Source: Methanocellales archaeon
GTDB lineage: Archaea > Halobacteriota > UBA148
Reading direction: 5' to 3'
Length of the DNA: 42,578 nt
NCBI GenBank assembly: GCA_030019435.1
Contig: JASEEV010000013.1
Span: 1-42,578, forward strand
This document shows, one piece after another, positions 27,118 through 38,390 of the stretch. Numbering within the stretch: position 1 is the first letter of the stretch; each line of letters begins with the position of its first letter. Made by a program: the position numbers and the translations under genes. The notes below the pieces were generated by a model, which saw only the letters and a list, made by a program, of their open reading frames with translations, ran no database searches and had not been told where the DNA came from.

Positions 27118-27756
27118 AAGCTCAATCGCCTCGACAACGCCGGCGCCATATTCCCCTTTTGTCACAAAGTCCGCCACTTCTTTCAGCTTGGCATCCGCGT
27201 TTCCAACCGCTATGCCGAGTCCCGCTGCTTGGAGCATCTCGACATCGTTTTCAGAGTCGCCGATCACTATCATGTCTTCGGTAGACCAGCCCAACAATTC
27301 CGCAACCTTTTTCAACCCAACACCTTTGTTGACTTTTCTGCTTTTGATATGGAAGGCAAATCCGCTGTCTACGATGTCCACATCTGCTCCGGATAGCATC
27401 GCCCTTGCCTCATCCAAGTCAAAGTTTCGCCGCACTGCGATTTCAGTTCTTCTGTAAGAGGGGTCAAGTTTCTCGAGATCGAAATGCTTCTTCAAAAACT
27501 CAAATGCACGTATGCATGGGGTGATATCCCCAATGATGTGTTCTTCATCATCAACCTTCACCACACCACCGTTCTCGGCGATCACCATGCCACTGGTGCC
27601 GATTAATCTTGCGGTCGTAGTGGCGAAGCAGACCGTGTTGCCAGTTGCAAGAACAACCGGTATTCTTATGCGACGAATGGCTTCTACAGCCCTACAATCA
27701 ATTTTCCTATCTTGGTGGGTAATCGTCCCATCGATGTCGAGAACGAGTGCCTTCAA
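27028..27756 (-). CDS. Phosphoglycolate phosphatase, HAD superfamily
   Basis: [39 protein letters not shown] start overlaps radA stop. Confidence 0.88.
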   Translation of the reverse strand: MKALVLDIDGTITHQDRKIDCRAVEAIRRIRIPVVLATGNTVCFATTTARLIGTSGMVIAENGGVVKVDDEEHIIGDITPCIRAFEFLKKHFDLEKLDPSYRRTEIAVRRNFDLDEARAMLSGADVDIVDSGFAFHIKSRKVNKGVGLKKVAELLGWSTEDMIVIGDSENDVEMLQAAGLGIAVGNADAKLKEVADFVTKGEYGAGVVEAIELLFPQLRDPYRKDDCANHQHNDADDPFYER

Positions 27757-28712
27757 TCCTTGATTCCTTCCGTCGTGACGGAGAACACCGCCTCGCCCTC
27801 TGGTAGGCACGGTGAATCGACCAGTCTGGCAATCCGTTTCTCGCCCTTTGATTTTCTGAGGTAAATTCTGAAGGTTGCAGTGTGCCCAAGGATATGCCCT
27901 CCGATTGGGCGTGTGGGATCTCCAAAGAATGCGTCTGGTTTTGCCAAGACTTGATTCGTCACCATGACCACTGCGTTGTTAAGATCAGCAAACCTCATGA
28001 GATCATGTAGGTGTCTATTGAGCTTCTGCTGCCTGTCCGCCAGAGTACCTCTACCGACGTACTCTGCTCTGAAATGTGCGGTCAGCGAGTCGACGATGAG
28101 AAGCCGCACCGGTCTATCAGTGCCTTTTAGCTGCTCCGCCAGCTCAGAGGCACTGTCGACCAACAATATTTGGTGATTTGAGTTGTATGCTCTTGCAACG
28201 TGAATGCTCTTCAGAACCTCCTTTGGAGCAAGCTCAGCGCTTTCTGCCATTTGCGTTATCCTTTCTGGTCTGAACGTATTCTCCGTATCGATCATTATCG
28301 CTGACCCATCCAGCCCGCCTCTCTCTCTTGGTAGTTGCACGTTTACAGCTAACTGGTGGGCTATCTGTGTTTTTCCAGATGCGTACTCCCCATATGTTTC
28401 CGTGATTGCTCGGGTTTCAATGCCACCACCTAATAGCGCATCCAATGCAGTGCTTCCCGTCGTTAACTTGCCCACGTGTTTCCTTCTCTCGAGCACGAGA
28501 TCTCCGGTCTCGAACCCGCCTATCTCTGCATGCTGTCGAGCTGCGTTTATTATCTTTGCAGCCGTCGCCTCACCCACGTCTGCTGTGCTTGCCAACTCTG
28601 CTGGTGATGCGACTGCTATGGACTCTATCGAACTAAAACCAGCCTCCCGTAGTTTTTCAGCGGTCGTAGGTCCAACGCCTGGCAGGTCTCCCAGAGAAAT
28701 CTTTTTAGCCAT
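27753..28712 (-). CDS. radA: DNA repair and recombination protein RadA
   Basis: [17 protein letters not shown] Hh[17 protein letters not shown] Walker [16 protein letters not shown]. Confidence 0.97.
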   Translation of the reverse strand: MAKKISLGDLPGVGPTTAEKLREAGFSSIESIAVASPAELASTADVGEATAAKIINAARQHAEIGGFETGDLVLERRKHVGKLTTGSTALDALLGGGIETRAITETYGEYASGKTQIAHQLAVNVQLPRERGGLDGSAIMIDTENTFRPERITQMAESAELAPKEVLKSIHVARAYNSNHQILLVDSASELAEQLKGTDRPVRLLIVDSLTAHFRAEYVGRGTLADRQQKLNRHLHDLMRFADLNNAVVMVTNQVLAKPDAFFGDPTRPIGGHILGHTATFRIYLRKSKGEKRIARLVDSPCLPEGEAVFSVTTEGIKD

Positions 28713-29856
28713 TTGATCGCTTCCTTAGATTAGAATCGACATCACATAAATCTTTGGTGTTGACCGTGCTCCGCCAGTCAACGTTCAGCTCTATGTCGTC
28801 ATTCCAACCCGCTTTGGCATAGCCATCCGTGATCTTGATCTGGGTTCCGATGTTTATCTGATCCACCAAGTCTGCATGTTCACCCCATAGTGCAACCTGT
28901 ATTCCCCCAGTATCATCTGAGATTCTGATATTCGCCACTTTTCCAAGCGATCCATCACCTCTGGTAAATTCCCGCTTTACCCCCACCTCGGTCACGACTC
29001 CCATGGTGTCATATGATTCGTTTATCCCGATATCAGCGATCTTCGTGATATGCTCAGAATAGCTCACGTCTTTAGAGCTCTTTTCGATCTTTCCATGCCG
29101 ATCCAGGTGTATCTCAGTCCGTCCATAATTCTCACGAGAATATCCATTTGTAATTTCGATGACATCTCCTATGGCGAACTTCTCCTTGGTATGATCGTTC
29201 CATAGCACAACTCTGATTCTGTCGGTCTCGTCTCCTATGGTGAGACCGCAAACATATCCTTCTGATCCGTCCTTTCGAGAGAATGTACGTGTCTCACCTG
29301 TGCTAAGCACCTTCCCTATGGTGTTTATCCCACTTATTCCACTCGCAATATCGCTGATCTTGTACATTTTAGTCTTGATATCCATGTCAGCTATGAACTC
29401 CAGACGACCATTTCTTCCTACATTCACCTCTATACCAGCATAGCCATCTTTCACATATCCGCTGATCTTGAGCATCTGTCCTATCGGTAGCTCATCGACC
29501 TTGACCAAGTCTGCCAGTTCGTCCCATAGTACCACACGTATCGACCCAGTCTCATCAGAGACGATAAGATTTGCGACCCTCCCGAGCGACCCATCATCCC
29601 TGGAGAACTCACGGGGCTCATCCACTTGTGTGACCTTGCCCACAAAACTCACGTTTTTTTGGTCCAGCGAGATCTCGCCAATTTTCATCGTCTCAAGAAT
29701 GCCAAGATCATGTGCAACGAGCTTTGCTGCGGTCTTCTCATCACACAACCCACCCATCAAGTCGATCTTTTCTTGTACCTTCTCTTTGAACTCATCCAAA
29801 GTGATGCGACTCTGCAATCGCTCGTAAATCTGTGAGAGATCATCCATTGTTTCCAT
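28705..29856 (-). CDS. Replication protein A-like, multiple OB folds
   Basis: Three repeated units [30 protein letters not shown] / [30 protein letters not shown] / [30 protein letters not shown]. Confidence 0.92.
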   Translation of the reverse strand: METMDDLSQIYERLQSRITLDEFKEKVQEKIDLMGGLCDEKTAAKLVAHDLGILETMKIGEISLDQKNVSFVGKVTQVDEPREFSRDDGSLGRVANLIVSDETGSIRVVLWDELADLVKVDELPIGQMLKISGYVKDGYAGIEVNVGRNGRLEFIADMDIKTKMYKISDIASGISGINTIGKVLSTGETRTFSRKDGSEGYVCGLTIGDETDRIRVVLWNDHTKEKFAIGDVIEITNGYSRENYGRTEIHLDRHGKIEKSSKDVSYSEHITKIADIGINESYDTMGVVTEVGVKREFTRGDGSLGKVANIRISDDTGGIQVALWGEHADLVDQINIGTQIKITDGYAKAGWNDDIELNVDWRSTVNTKDLCDVDSNLRKRSNG

Positions 29857-29927
29857 GTTATATGAGATGATAATTAAACGTTGCCCTCATCGATTAATTT
29901 ATCTACGATGCTTATAAAAAGGCTATC

Positions 29928-31190
29928 ATGTTTGCACAGACGGTCTCAGAAAAGATATTTTCCAGGGCTGTTGGGAGGGTTGTAAAAGCAGGTGAGTTTC
30001 TGTTTGTGGACGTGGATAGGGCTATGGTCAATGATATTACAGGTCCGCTTGCAATAAAAGGATTCTATGAGATCGTGTCTGAGCAAAAGCCTGTCTGGGA
30101 TCCAAAGAGGATTGCAATCATATTCGATCATCAGGCTCCGGCTGATTCCTTGGATGCTGCCAACAATCATGCCATGCTCAGGAGATTTGCAGAAGAGCAG
30201 GGAATCGTTAACTACGATGTGGGAGAGGGAATTTGCCACCAGGTGATGCCAGAAAAAGGGCATGTGTTGCCAGGAGAGCTGATAGTTGGCGCCGACTCTC
30301 ATACATGCACGTATGGCGCTCTGGGCGCTTTTTCCACTGGCGTTGGCTCCACGGACATGGCATCCGTCTTTGCTACAGGAAGGCTGTGGTTCAAAGTGCC
30401 GGAAACCATCAGGTTTGAGATCTCTGGTAAATTACAGGATCGTACATGTGCGAAGGATCTGATCCTCCGTCTGATCGGTGATGTTGGTGCCGATGGGGCC
30501 TCTTACAAGGCTTGTGAATATGCCGGCTCTGTGATAAGAAACATGAGCATTTCGAGCAGGATGACCATGTGTAATATGGTGGTCGAGATGGGTGCTATGA
30601 CCGGCATCGTTGAGCCAGATGCAAAAACGGAGGCATATATACGAGAGCGCATCCCAGGTTTCGTTCTTGAGGAGCGTTTGAGAAGTGATGAGGGTGCATC
30701 TTTTGAGCATAGAAAGTATGACGTCTCAGAGCTGGAGCCACAGGTTGCCTGTCCTCACAGTGTGGACAATGTCAAGAGCGTGAGCGATGTAGAGGGAATC
30801 AAGATCGATCAAGTGTTTATAGGCTCTTGCACGAACGGAAGATTTGAGGATATGCAGCTCGTTGCAGATATCTTGGGAGATCGTTCTATAGCGGAAGGCA
30901 TTCGCCTGATCGTCATTCCCGCCTCTAGGGAGGAATATCTCAAGGCATTATCTGCAGGCTATATCGAGCAATTCATCGATGCAGGTGCGCTCGTGGAGAC
31001 ACCGTGCTGTGGTCCATGTATGGGCGGCTCTTTTGGAATATTGGGTGATGGGGAGCGATGCATCTCCACTTCGAACAGGAACTTTAGGGGAAGAATGGGG
31101 AGCGCAAATGCGGAGATATATCTGAGTTCACCTGCTACCGCCATTGCTTCAGCGATCAAGGGAAATATCACCGATCCGAGAACGATCTGA
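29928..31190 (+). CDS. leuC: 3-isopropylmalate dehydratase/homoaconitase family large subunit
   Basis: [48 protein letters not shown]. Confidence 0.9.
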   Translation: MFAQTVSEKIFSRAVGRVVKAGEFLFVDVDRAMVNDITGPLAIKGFYEIVSEQKPVWDPKRIAIIFDHQAPADSLDAANNHAMLRRFAEEQGIVNYDVGEGICHQVMPEKGHVLPGELIVGADSHTCTYGALGAFSTGVGSTDMASVFATGRLWFKVPETIRFEISGKLQDRTCAKDLILRLIGDVGADGASYKACEYAGSVIRNMSISSRMTMCNMVVEMGAMTGIVEPDAKTEAYIRERIPGFVLEERLRSDEGASFEHRKYDVSELEPQVACPHSVDNVKSVSDVEGIKIDQVFIGSCTNGRFEDMQLVADILGDRSIAEGIRLIVIPASREEYLKALSAGYIEQFIDAGALVETPCCGPCMGGSFGILGDGERCISTSNRNFRGRMGSANAEIYLSSPATAIASAIKGNITDPRTI

Positions 31191-31205
31191 AATGGCTGAT
31201 TTGGT

Positions 31206-31583
31206 TCAAGTTGCCGTCTCTCCAAATGTTACTTCCAGATCATCGATGCCTTTCACCTTGATCTTGGCTTTTACTCCAGGTTTCAGACCAAATGTTCTCT
31301 CAACCTCTTTTGGAATGCCAATAACTAGACGTCTCCCAGACTCGGTGACGGTCATCTCAATCTCTTTTCCGATCAGTGAGCCCCATCCGAATATGCCCAA
31401 TTTTTTCATCTTCTCTTGGATTAGCTCGACATGGTCACTGGTGTACAGCTCGTTACCGCATCTACTACATTTCAGACATGGAACGTTGTGGATGGTGATA
31501 TCCAGATCGTCTATTAGATGATCTGTAGTAGCTGGTCTCATGATAGAACTGCATTCTGGGCACGATATTTCTTCAAGTTTCAT
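31206..31583 (-). CDS. MqsA/YgiT-type zinc-finger plus AbrB-like antitoxin
   Basis: CPECSSIMRP...CLKCSRCGNELYTSDHVELIQE; C-term SGRRLVIGIPKEVERTFGLKPGVKAKIKV. Confidence 0.8.
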   Translation of the reverse strand: MKLEEISCPECSSIMRPATTDHLIDDLDITIHNVPCLKCSRCGNELYTSDHVELIQEKMKKLGIFGWGSLIGKEIEMTVTESGRRLVIGIPKEVERTFGLKPGVKAKIKVKGIDDLEVTFGETAT

Positions 31584-31588
31584 GGTCA

Positions 31589-31813
31589 TCACCTCGTGGT
31601 CACATCAATTGTTTTGATGATTATGGTGCGTGAGTCTTCTTCACAGATCGCCATGATCATCTTGTTCTTCTTATATCGGATGTATCGTCTTTTTTCACGC
31701 CCCTCCTCGATTACTTCATCTGGATCGCGAATGATGTTCTCGCAGTATATTGAGTTAAGTTTGAACTTCGATGCTTCGTTGGCGGCGTGTTTGGTCCACA
31801 GTACAATCTTCAC
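31589..31813 (-). CDS. DUF4258 / MqsR-like toxin
   Basis: WTKHAANEASKFKLNSIYCENIIRDPDEVIEEGREKRRYIRYKKNKMIMAICEED. Confidence 0.8.
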   Translation of the reverse strand: MKIVLWTKHAANEASKFKLNSIYCENIIRDPDEVIEEGREKRRYIRYKKNKMIMAICEEDSRTIIIKTIDVTTR

Positions 31814-31884
31814 TTTACATCCTCACTTGATAATTTCTCTTTATAGTACTAAAGTTTTTCTGCGATAGAAACGGCTTTTTGATA

Positions 31885-32746
31885 GAACTCATTTCAAAAC
31901 CCTCCATAGGATGAGGATGCTGGCCAGATTAATGAATGCTTGGTATATTCTGACCAGTCTTTCATGTCTTATGATGATTCTTTTGAAGCTTAACAGCCAG
32001 GCGAAGAATCGCTCTACAGCTCCTCTATGCTTGTAGGATTTATCGTCGAGTCTTACAGGTCTGCCTGATCTTGATGTTTTGCTGTTCCTTCTATTGCATG
32101 GGATGTTGCTCTGGATTCCTCTGTTTCTCAGGTATTTTCTTATTTCTGTGGTATCATAGGCAGGGTCAGCTAAGAGCTCTCCAGGTCTTGTACGTGGTCT
32201 GCCTTTCGGAAGTTTGATCCGTATGCTGTCGACCACTTCTTTGAACATGATCATGATCGTTGCCTGGTGATATGGCGATGTTCAGAGGCAAGCCATCTTT
32301 GGTTACGATTGCATGTATCTTGCTGCCCTTTTTCCTCTTATAGCCATCATACCCTATTGCCTCACCCCTTTTTTGCTGTATGGTGGAGGAATCTATGATG
32401 GCTTTATCCAGATTGAGTTTTTCCTCTTGGTATGCTCTCTCCTGCAGTCCGTTCATCAGGTCCTGCCAGATGTCCTCCTCCTGCCACCTCTTCAGCCTTC
32501 TCCATGCAGTTACCGGAGCTCCATACTTCTTGGGCATATCCTCCCACTTGCAGCCCGTTATTAAGACATAGAGGATGCCATTGATCGTTCTTCGGTCATC
32601 TGCTCTGTGTCTCCCTGTCCTAGGTTGGGGCGGTAACAATGGCTCTATGAACTCCCATTGCCCATCTGATAATCCTTCAAACCTCAATTTTCATCCCCTC
32701 AAATAGAAGAGAGACCTCAAACTATAAATACTTTTGAAATGAGTTC
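31885..32746 (-). mobile_element. IS5-like insertion sequence, copy 2 (decayed)
   Basis: Same terminal IRs as copy 1; transposase broken between 32166-32687 and 31889-32254 ORFs by a 5-bp deletion relative to copy 1. Confidence 0.95.
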
Positions 32747-33252
32747 AATGCATAATAGGCTATAAAGATCCCCGATATAAGTAAAAATGTATATGTAGAT
32801 TCGCTCATTACCATCGTAGAAAAATGAACGTATGAGGAACAGAAAACGATGAAGATAGAAGCAATATAACCAACTTTTTTGTTGTAGAAATTTCTCGCGA
32901 GGAAGTACACTGGTATGACTAATAGAACTCCAAACATGAGAGAGACCAAACGCCCAGCCAATTCTAAATCTTTAATAATTAACGAAAATATACCTATCAT
33001 TAAGGGATAAAACGGGGCAATCAGTATGGGATAAAATAGAGGATTTGTATTATGTATGTCACTTATGCCCACATATCCCTTTCCAGAGATCATATTTTTC
33101 CCTAAAACCGCGTACTCCACATCATCCATGATAACTTGTTGAAGACCTAAAAAGTACATCCGAACAATAAATGCGAGAAGAGTTAAGCCAAGCAGCATAA
33201 AAAGCTCTGATTTGTCTAGCTGTATCTTCGATGCGAGTTTTTTTAACTCCAT
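32747..33252 (-). pseudogene. Truncated membrane glycosyltransferase (ArnT/PMT-like N-terminus)
   Basis: MDDVEYAVLGKNMISGKGYVGISD...NPLFYPILIAPFYPLMIGIF; ends inside IS copy 2. Confidence 0.8.
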
Positions 33253-33300
33253 AATTTACTCACCATTTGTATATAGTTCTAGGGTTCATCTCTTTAAATA

Positions 33301-34791
33301 TTACCTTTGAAGTGACATATATCTAACAACACTGCCGAAACAGGCTTGAAATAAATAGTTGAAGTATTTACAGGCATGTACTATTAGTTCCTTTGAGGCT
33401 TCAAACGGCTTATGACAGAAAAGTCCTATCATTCTCTTTAAAAGCAATTGATAGAAATGTTTCTTCTTTATCACTAACTTGGGTTTATAAAAATAAGATG
33501 CTCTTAATTGACTAAATTCTTTGTTCATTTGATCTATAAAGTCATCAATTTTTTTGTCTGTTAAATGCTCGCGTTTAAGTGTACCCACTGCGTGTCTATC
33601 AATTCTCGATAAATCAGTTGTTGTAATCAGACATTTTTCCATGGCATAATCGTATAGATGCGTTCCAGGCAAGGGATTTGTAATATATGTCGCTATAGAA
33701 TCTGGAAGTATTTCCTTCATCAATTCAAGTGACATTTCAAGATCTTCCTTTGTTTCAGTAGGCGACCCTATCATAAAATTTGCCATAGCGGCTATTCCTT
33801 CTTCATTACATGATCTGAAAGCATCTCTGACCTGTTTAATAGTTATCCGCTTATTCATTATCTCATCAAGAATTCTTTGTGAGCCAGATTCTACGCCAAA
33901 AGTTATAAAAATACAACCCGATTTTTTCATGAGTTTCAGCATCTCTTTATCTACGGTATCCACTCTTGTTCCCGCTATCCACTCTATATCCAAATCTCGC
34001 TCAATGAGGAGGTTGCAAAACGAGTTTACCCACTTTCGATTAACTGTTAATGTATCCCCACCTACCCACTGATATTTCACTTTATATCTCTTTTTTAAAT
34101 GTTCCATTTCTGCAACGACATTTTCAGGGCTTCTGTATCTAATTTTCTTACCAAACATCATTTTTGAAGTGGGTTGACAATAAGAACAGTTAAATGGGCA
34201 CCCTCTAACTGCGATCAAATTAGTTTCAGGAAACGGCATAGGAAAAGGCATCGTTCTAGAAAGATACTGATCCATCGGTAACAGGTCTCGCGCTGGGAAT
34301 GGCAATACATCAAGGTCTTGAATATATCCACGATTATCAGTTTTTCTTATATTTCCGTTTTCTTTAAAATAAATACCCTTTACGCTGCGCAATCCCGTTC
34401 CATTATTTCTACAAGCATTTACGACATCTAAAACAGTGTAGTCTCCCTCTCCAATTACAGCAATATCAACATTTTCATCACTTAACACATTTTCTGGCAT
34501 AATTGTTGGATGCGGTCCGCCCATCATTACCGTGACATCAGGAATACAAGATTTGGCGATATATGCAATTTCCCTTGCTTGATCGTATGTGGGGCTCATC
34601 GCTGATATCCCCAATATAGTAGGATTGCTTCTGCGCAACTCTCTTTCAATGTCTTTGGTAGAGTTAACGCTCTCGAAGTCGATGACATCTACATTGATGT
34701 CATGCTCTCTCAAAACTGCAGCAATGTAAGCGATGCCCAATGGAGGATGTGAACTGTAAGTCTTCCAACTTGATATTAGACTAACTTTCAT
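33301..34791 (-). CDS. B12-binding-domain radical SAM protein
   Basis: PPLGIAYIAAVLREHDINVDVIDFE; GGPHPTIMPE; GCPFNCSYCQP CxxxCxxC. Confidence 0.92.
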   Translation of the reverse strand: MKVSLISSWKTYSSHPPLGIAYIAAVLREHDINVDVIDFESVNSTKDIERELRRSNPTILGISAMSPTYDQAREIAYIAKSCIPDVTVMMGGPHPTIMPENVLSDENVDIAVIGEGDYTVLDVVNACRNNGTGLRSVKGIYFKENGNIRKTDNRGYIQDLDVLPFPARDLLPMDQYLSRTMPFPMPFPETNLIAVRGCPFNCSYCQPTSKMMFGKKIRYRSPENVVAEMEHLKKRYKVKYQWVGGDTLTVNRKWVNSFCNLLIERDLDIEWIAGTRVDTVDKEMLKLMKKSGCIFITFGVESGSQRILDEIMNKRITIKQVRDAFRSCNEEGIAAMANFMIGSPTETKEDLEMSLELMKEILPDSIATYITNPLPGTHLYDYAMEKCLITTTDLSRIDRHAVGTLKREHLTDKKIDDFIDQMNKEFSQLRASYFYKPKLVIKKKHFYQLLLKRMIGLFCHKPFEASKELIVHACKYFNYLFQACFGSVVRYMSLQR

Positions 34792-34997
34792 ATCATTGAA
34801 TATCGGACTACTTAATATGTAGTTTTCGATAAGATTCAAACCAAATATAACTTTTACATTGAAAATAGTATCATGAAGTACTATCAGACACAATGACCGT
34901 GCATAGTGCAACGATACTTGGATATTTTACCAGTTAAGGGAGTGAAAAATCTTAGAGTAAACAATACATCTATTTATACAACATCTAATGAGGTATT

Positions 34998-36209
34998 ATG
35001 ACATCCATATCACGCCTTGTCTCATATTTCCCACCCAAAGAGAAAGTAAAAATCGGGCATCTTACAGGCCTCTATTTTCTATATAAAAATCTAGTTGAGA
35101 TGGGAGTAGATGTTCATGTCCTGACTTCTGGCTATCCATTTCAAAAAAGATATGAGAATGTTGACGGAATACACGTACATCGTGTCCTTGGTGGGGGCTC
35201 TGGTTTTATGAGATATCAATTGGTCCTTTATAATCTATCGATTCTTCACAGGATCCCAAAACTTGTAAAAAAATATGACATAGATATAATTCACGGCCAT
35301 GAATTCGACCCATTTTTATATGCATTAAAAAGGAGAGGTGATAAAGTCCCTTTCATACTCACATCACACCATACACTGAGAGGGTGGATGAAAGATATCT
35401 CATCGGAGATCCAAAAGTTTTCAGTGAGCAAATTAAAGAGAGCTCAGCGGTTTTTAGAATATGGGGAGGATTACCTCTTCGAAAAAATTTGTTTTGAAAA
35501 TGCTGATTTGATTCTGGCTTTAAGCAAGTCACACAAAAAGGAGATATGCGTGAACTACAACATCTCTCCGGAAAAAGTATGCTATGTGTACAACGGAGTA
35601 GATCCAGATATTTTTAATCCTGAAGTGAAAGGTGGAAAAATTAGAGAGAAATATAGGATAAAAGATTCTCCTATCGTGTTGTATGTTGGGAGTCTTGGCA
35701 TTAGGAAGGGCACTAGATATCTGATCGAGGCTGCAAAGCTAGTTTGCGATGAGAGACCTGATGTGAAATTTATGTTGGTTGGGGGCGACGAGAAGGATGT
35801 GGACTATTTCTCAAAAGTCTCCAAGGAGATAGGCGTCAAACCCAATGTCATTTTTACCAGAGCAGTCCCGTTTTTTGATCTACCACAGTATTATTCTGCT
35901 TGCGATGTTTTTGCGTTTCCAACTCTTCATGATTGTTTTGGAAAAGTGTTAGTGGAGGCAATGGCTTGTGAAAAACCAGTTGTTGCAACAAGGGTTTGTG
36001 GGGTGCCGGAAATTGTTGAGGAAGGTGAGACCGGATTATTAGTTGAATCTAAAAATTCCCAAGATCTGGCAACAAATATTCTCAGGCTAATTGATGATCT
36101 AACTCTTGCACGAAAAATGGGAATAAAGGGAAGAGAACGAGTTGAAAAGATGTTTACATGGGAAAGGGCAGCAAAAGAGAACATCAAGGTTTATGACATG
36201 CTGTTGTAA
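34998..36209 (+). CDS. GT4-family glycosyltransferase
   Basis: VCYVYNGVDPDIFNPE, LYVGSLGIRKGTRYLIEA, FPTLHDCFGKVLVEAMACEKPVVAT. Confidence 0.92.
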   Translation: MTSISRLVSYFPPKEKVKIGHLTGLYFLYKNLVEMGVDVHVLTSGYPFQKRYENVDGIHVHRVLGGGSGFMRYQLVLYNLSILHRIPKLVKKYDIDIIHGHEFDPFLYALKRRGDKVPFILTSHHTLRGWMKDISSEIQKFSVSKLKRAQRFLEYGEDYLFEKICFENADLILALSKSHKKEICVNYNISPEKVCYVYNGVDPDIFNPEVKGGKIREKYRIKDSPIVLYVGSLGIRKGTRYLIEAAKLVCDERPDVKFMLVGGDEKDVDYFSKVSKEIGVKPNVIFTRAVPFFDLPQYYSACDVFAFPTLHDCFGKVLVEAMACEKPVVATRVCGVPEIVEEGETGLLVESKNSQDLATNILRLIDDLTLARKMGIKGRERVEKMFTWERAAKENIKVYDMLL

Positions 36210-36246
36210 TACTATTTGAAGCATGGGCAGGAAAAATAAGGTGACA

Positions 36247-36397
36247 ATGAAATACAAAATCTTAGTAACTGGTGGTGCTGGGCTACTCAATAAAATCGAC
36301 AACCTCAGATAAACTAAATTGGATTGCCAAGATACCAAAAATGAGAAGACCTTTAAGTATTAAAGATTGGTTAGAGAGAATGAGGCACTCAGAATGA
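36247..36397 (+). pseudogene. Internally deleted NAD-dependent sugar epimerase/dehydratase remnant
   Basis: N-term MKYKILVTGGAGLL joined out of frame to C-term-like STTSDKLNWIAKIPKMRRPLSIKDWLERMRHSE*. Confidence 0.6.
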
Positions 36398-37452
36398 AAG
36401 GGCTAATCCTATCAGGTGGTCATGGAACAAGGCTAAGACCCATAACATATTCGCAGCAAAAGCAATTGATACCAGTTGCAAATAAACCAATTCTCTTCTA
36501 TGCGATAGAAGACGTCATAGAGGCCGGAGTAAGGGATATTGGGATCATAGTAGGCCCCACTAAAGAGCAAGTTATTGAAATGGTAAATAATGCAAACTTC
36601 AATGCTAAAATAAGCTTTATCGAACAAGAAGCACCATTAGGTATTGCACATGCAGTAAAAATCTCTGAGGATTTTATAGGCAATGCTCCGTTCATCGTGT
36701 ACTTGGGTGACAACATACTAAAAGGCGGAATAACACGACATGTTGAACGCTTCAAAGAAGGAGATGCAGACGCTAGCATACTTTTAACCCCTCATGAAAA
36801 TCCAAGTCTATTTGGGTGTGCAGAGCTTAAAGAAGATGGTTCCGTTAAAAGATTGATAGAAAAACCCAAGAAACCGCCTTCCAATCTTGTTTTAGTTGGG
36901 GTATACTTTTTCCGAGAAGCAATATTTGAAGCGATTAAAAATATAAAGCCTTCTTGGAGAAATGAGCTTGAGATAACGGATGCCATACAATATTTGATCG
37001 ATAATAATTTTAAAGTAGGTTCAGAGATCGTAAGAGGGTGGTGGAAGGATACTGGAAAACCAGAGGACATTATAGAGGTAAATCAACTCATTTTGGATGA
37101 GCTAGAACCTTATAATAAAGGAATCATGGAAGGTTCAGTAATAAAAGGAAAAGTTGCGATTGGGAAAAATACCGTCATAAAAGAATCCATGATTAAAGGC
37201 CCAGTCATAGTTGGAAAGAATTGTAAGATAGGTCCAAATACGTATATTGGTCCATACGCAAGCATAGGAGACAATTGTGAGATCGTAAATGGGGAAATAG
37301 AATCCTCTATTATAATGGATGGTACAAAGATAAACTGCAACAAGAAGATCGTTGATAGCTTGATAGGGAAAGAAGCGAAGATTTTAGAACGCAATCAATT
37401 ACCAAAAGGTCATAGATTTGTTATTGGAGATCACTCAGAGATTGAAATATGA
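36394..37452 (+). CDS. rfbA: Glucose-1-phosphate thymidylyltransferase (long form)
   Basis: MKGLILSGGHGTRLRPITYSQQKQLIPVANKPILFY; C-terminal hexapeptide-like repeats. Confidence 0.93.
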   Translation: MKGLILSGGHGTRLRPITYSQQKQLIPVANKPILFYAIEDVIEAGVRDIGIIVGPTKEQVIEMVNNANFNAKISFIEQEAPLGIAHAVKISEDFIGNAPFIVYLGDNILKGGITRHVERFKEGDADASILLTPHENPSLFGCAELKEDGSVKRLIEKPKKPPSNLVLVGVYFFREAIFEAIKNIKPSWRNELEITDAIQYLIDNNFKVGSEIVRGWWKDTGKPEDIIEVNQLILDELEPYNKGIMEGSVIKGKVAIGKNTVIKESMIKGPVIVGKNCKIGPNTYIGPYASIGDNCEIVNGEIESSIIMDGTKINCNKKIVDSLIGKEAKILERNQLPKGHRFVIGDHSEIEI

Positions 37453-37493
37453 TAAAAGGAGTAAAAACAAAGTTCTAAAAAAGCTGAGGAAAA

Positions 37494-38390
37494 ATGAAAG
37501 TGGCTATTATTGGGTCAACTGGGCAGCTTGGAAGTGATATTTTAGACGTATTTGGGGAGAAAGCTTTACCGCTCTCACATGACGAGATAGAGGTAAAAGA
37601 TATTGCTAGTTGTAGAAGAGTTTTAAAAAATGTTGATGCCGTGATAAATTGTGCAGCATATGTGAAAGTGGACGACAGTGAGGGCCATCCAGAGGAAGCT
37701 TTTATGGTAAATGCGGTGGGGGCAAGGAATGTAGCATTGGTATGTAATGAAAATCAAATGAAAAATGTCTATATAAGCACGGACTTTGTATTCGATGGGA
37801 ATAAGAAAACGCCATATCAGGAGGATGATCCTCCGAATCCGATTAATATTTATGGATTAAGTAAATATGCAGGGGAAATCCTTACAAGGAACTATTGTAG
37901 GAGTTTCTATATTATCCGATCTGCGAGTCTCTTTGGGAGAAAGGGTGCAAGAGGAAAGGGCGGAAATTTCGTCGAATGGATGATTAAGAAAGCGAGTAAT
38001 AATGAAATAATCAAAGTGGTAGACGATATTGTGATGTCTCCGACTTATACGAGAGATGCTGCTAAAATGATACAAAATATAATGGAGAGAAAACTTCCAT
38101 ATGGCATCTATCATGTCACCAATCAAGGATGCTGTAGTTGGCTCGAATTTGCAAAAGAAATTTTTGAATTTTTGGATATTGATGCGAAGCTTTTTCCAAT
38201 AAAATCAGATGCGCTCAATAGAAAGGCGAAAAGACCGAAGTTCTCTGCGCTTGAAAGTACAAAACTAACTAGCTTTGGGCTTAGGATGAGAAATTGGGAA
38301 GATGCTTTAGAGGATTATTTGATAGAGAAAGGATATTATATAAAAACATGCCATGCAGAAGGAGGGTTAGACCTATGTTGCCTGGAGTGA
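37494..38390 (+). CDS. rfbD: dTDP-4-dehydrorhamnose reductase
   Basis: IGSTGQLGSDILDVF, STDFVFDG, NIYGLSKYAGE. Confidence 0.92.
   Translation: MKVAIIGSTGQLGSDILDVFGEKALPLSHDEIEVKDIASCRRVLKNVDAVINCAAYVKVDDSEGHPEEAFMVNAVGARNVALVCNENQMKNVYISTDFVFDGNKKTPYQEDDPPNPINIYGLSKYAGEILTRNYCRSFYIIRSASLFGRKGARGKGGNFVEWMIKKASNNEIIKVVDDIVMSPTYTRDAAKMIQNIMERKLPYGIYHVTNQGCCSWLEFAKEIFEFLDIDAKLFPIKSDALNRKAKRPKFSALESTKLTSFGLRMRNWEDALEDYLIEKGYYIKTCHAEGGLDLCCLE

Noticed and set aside
31885-32746. Target-site duplication for IS copy 2
   Set aside because: Flanks ATA and AAT do not match; reported instead as likely rearrangement
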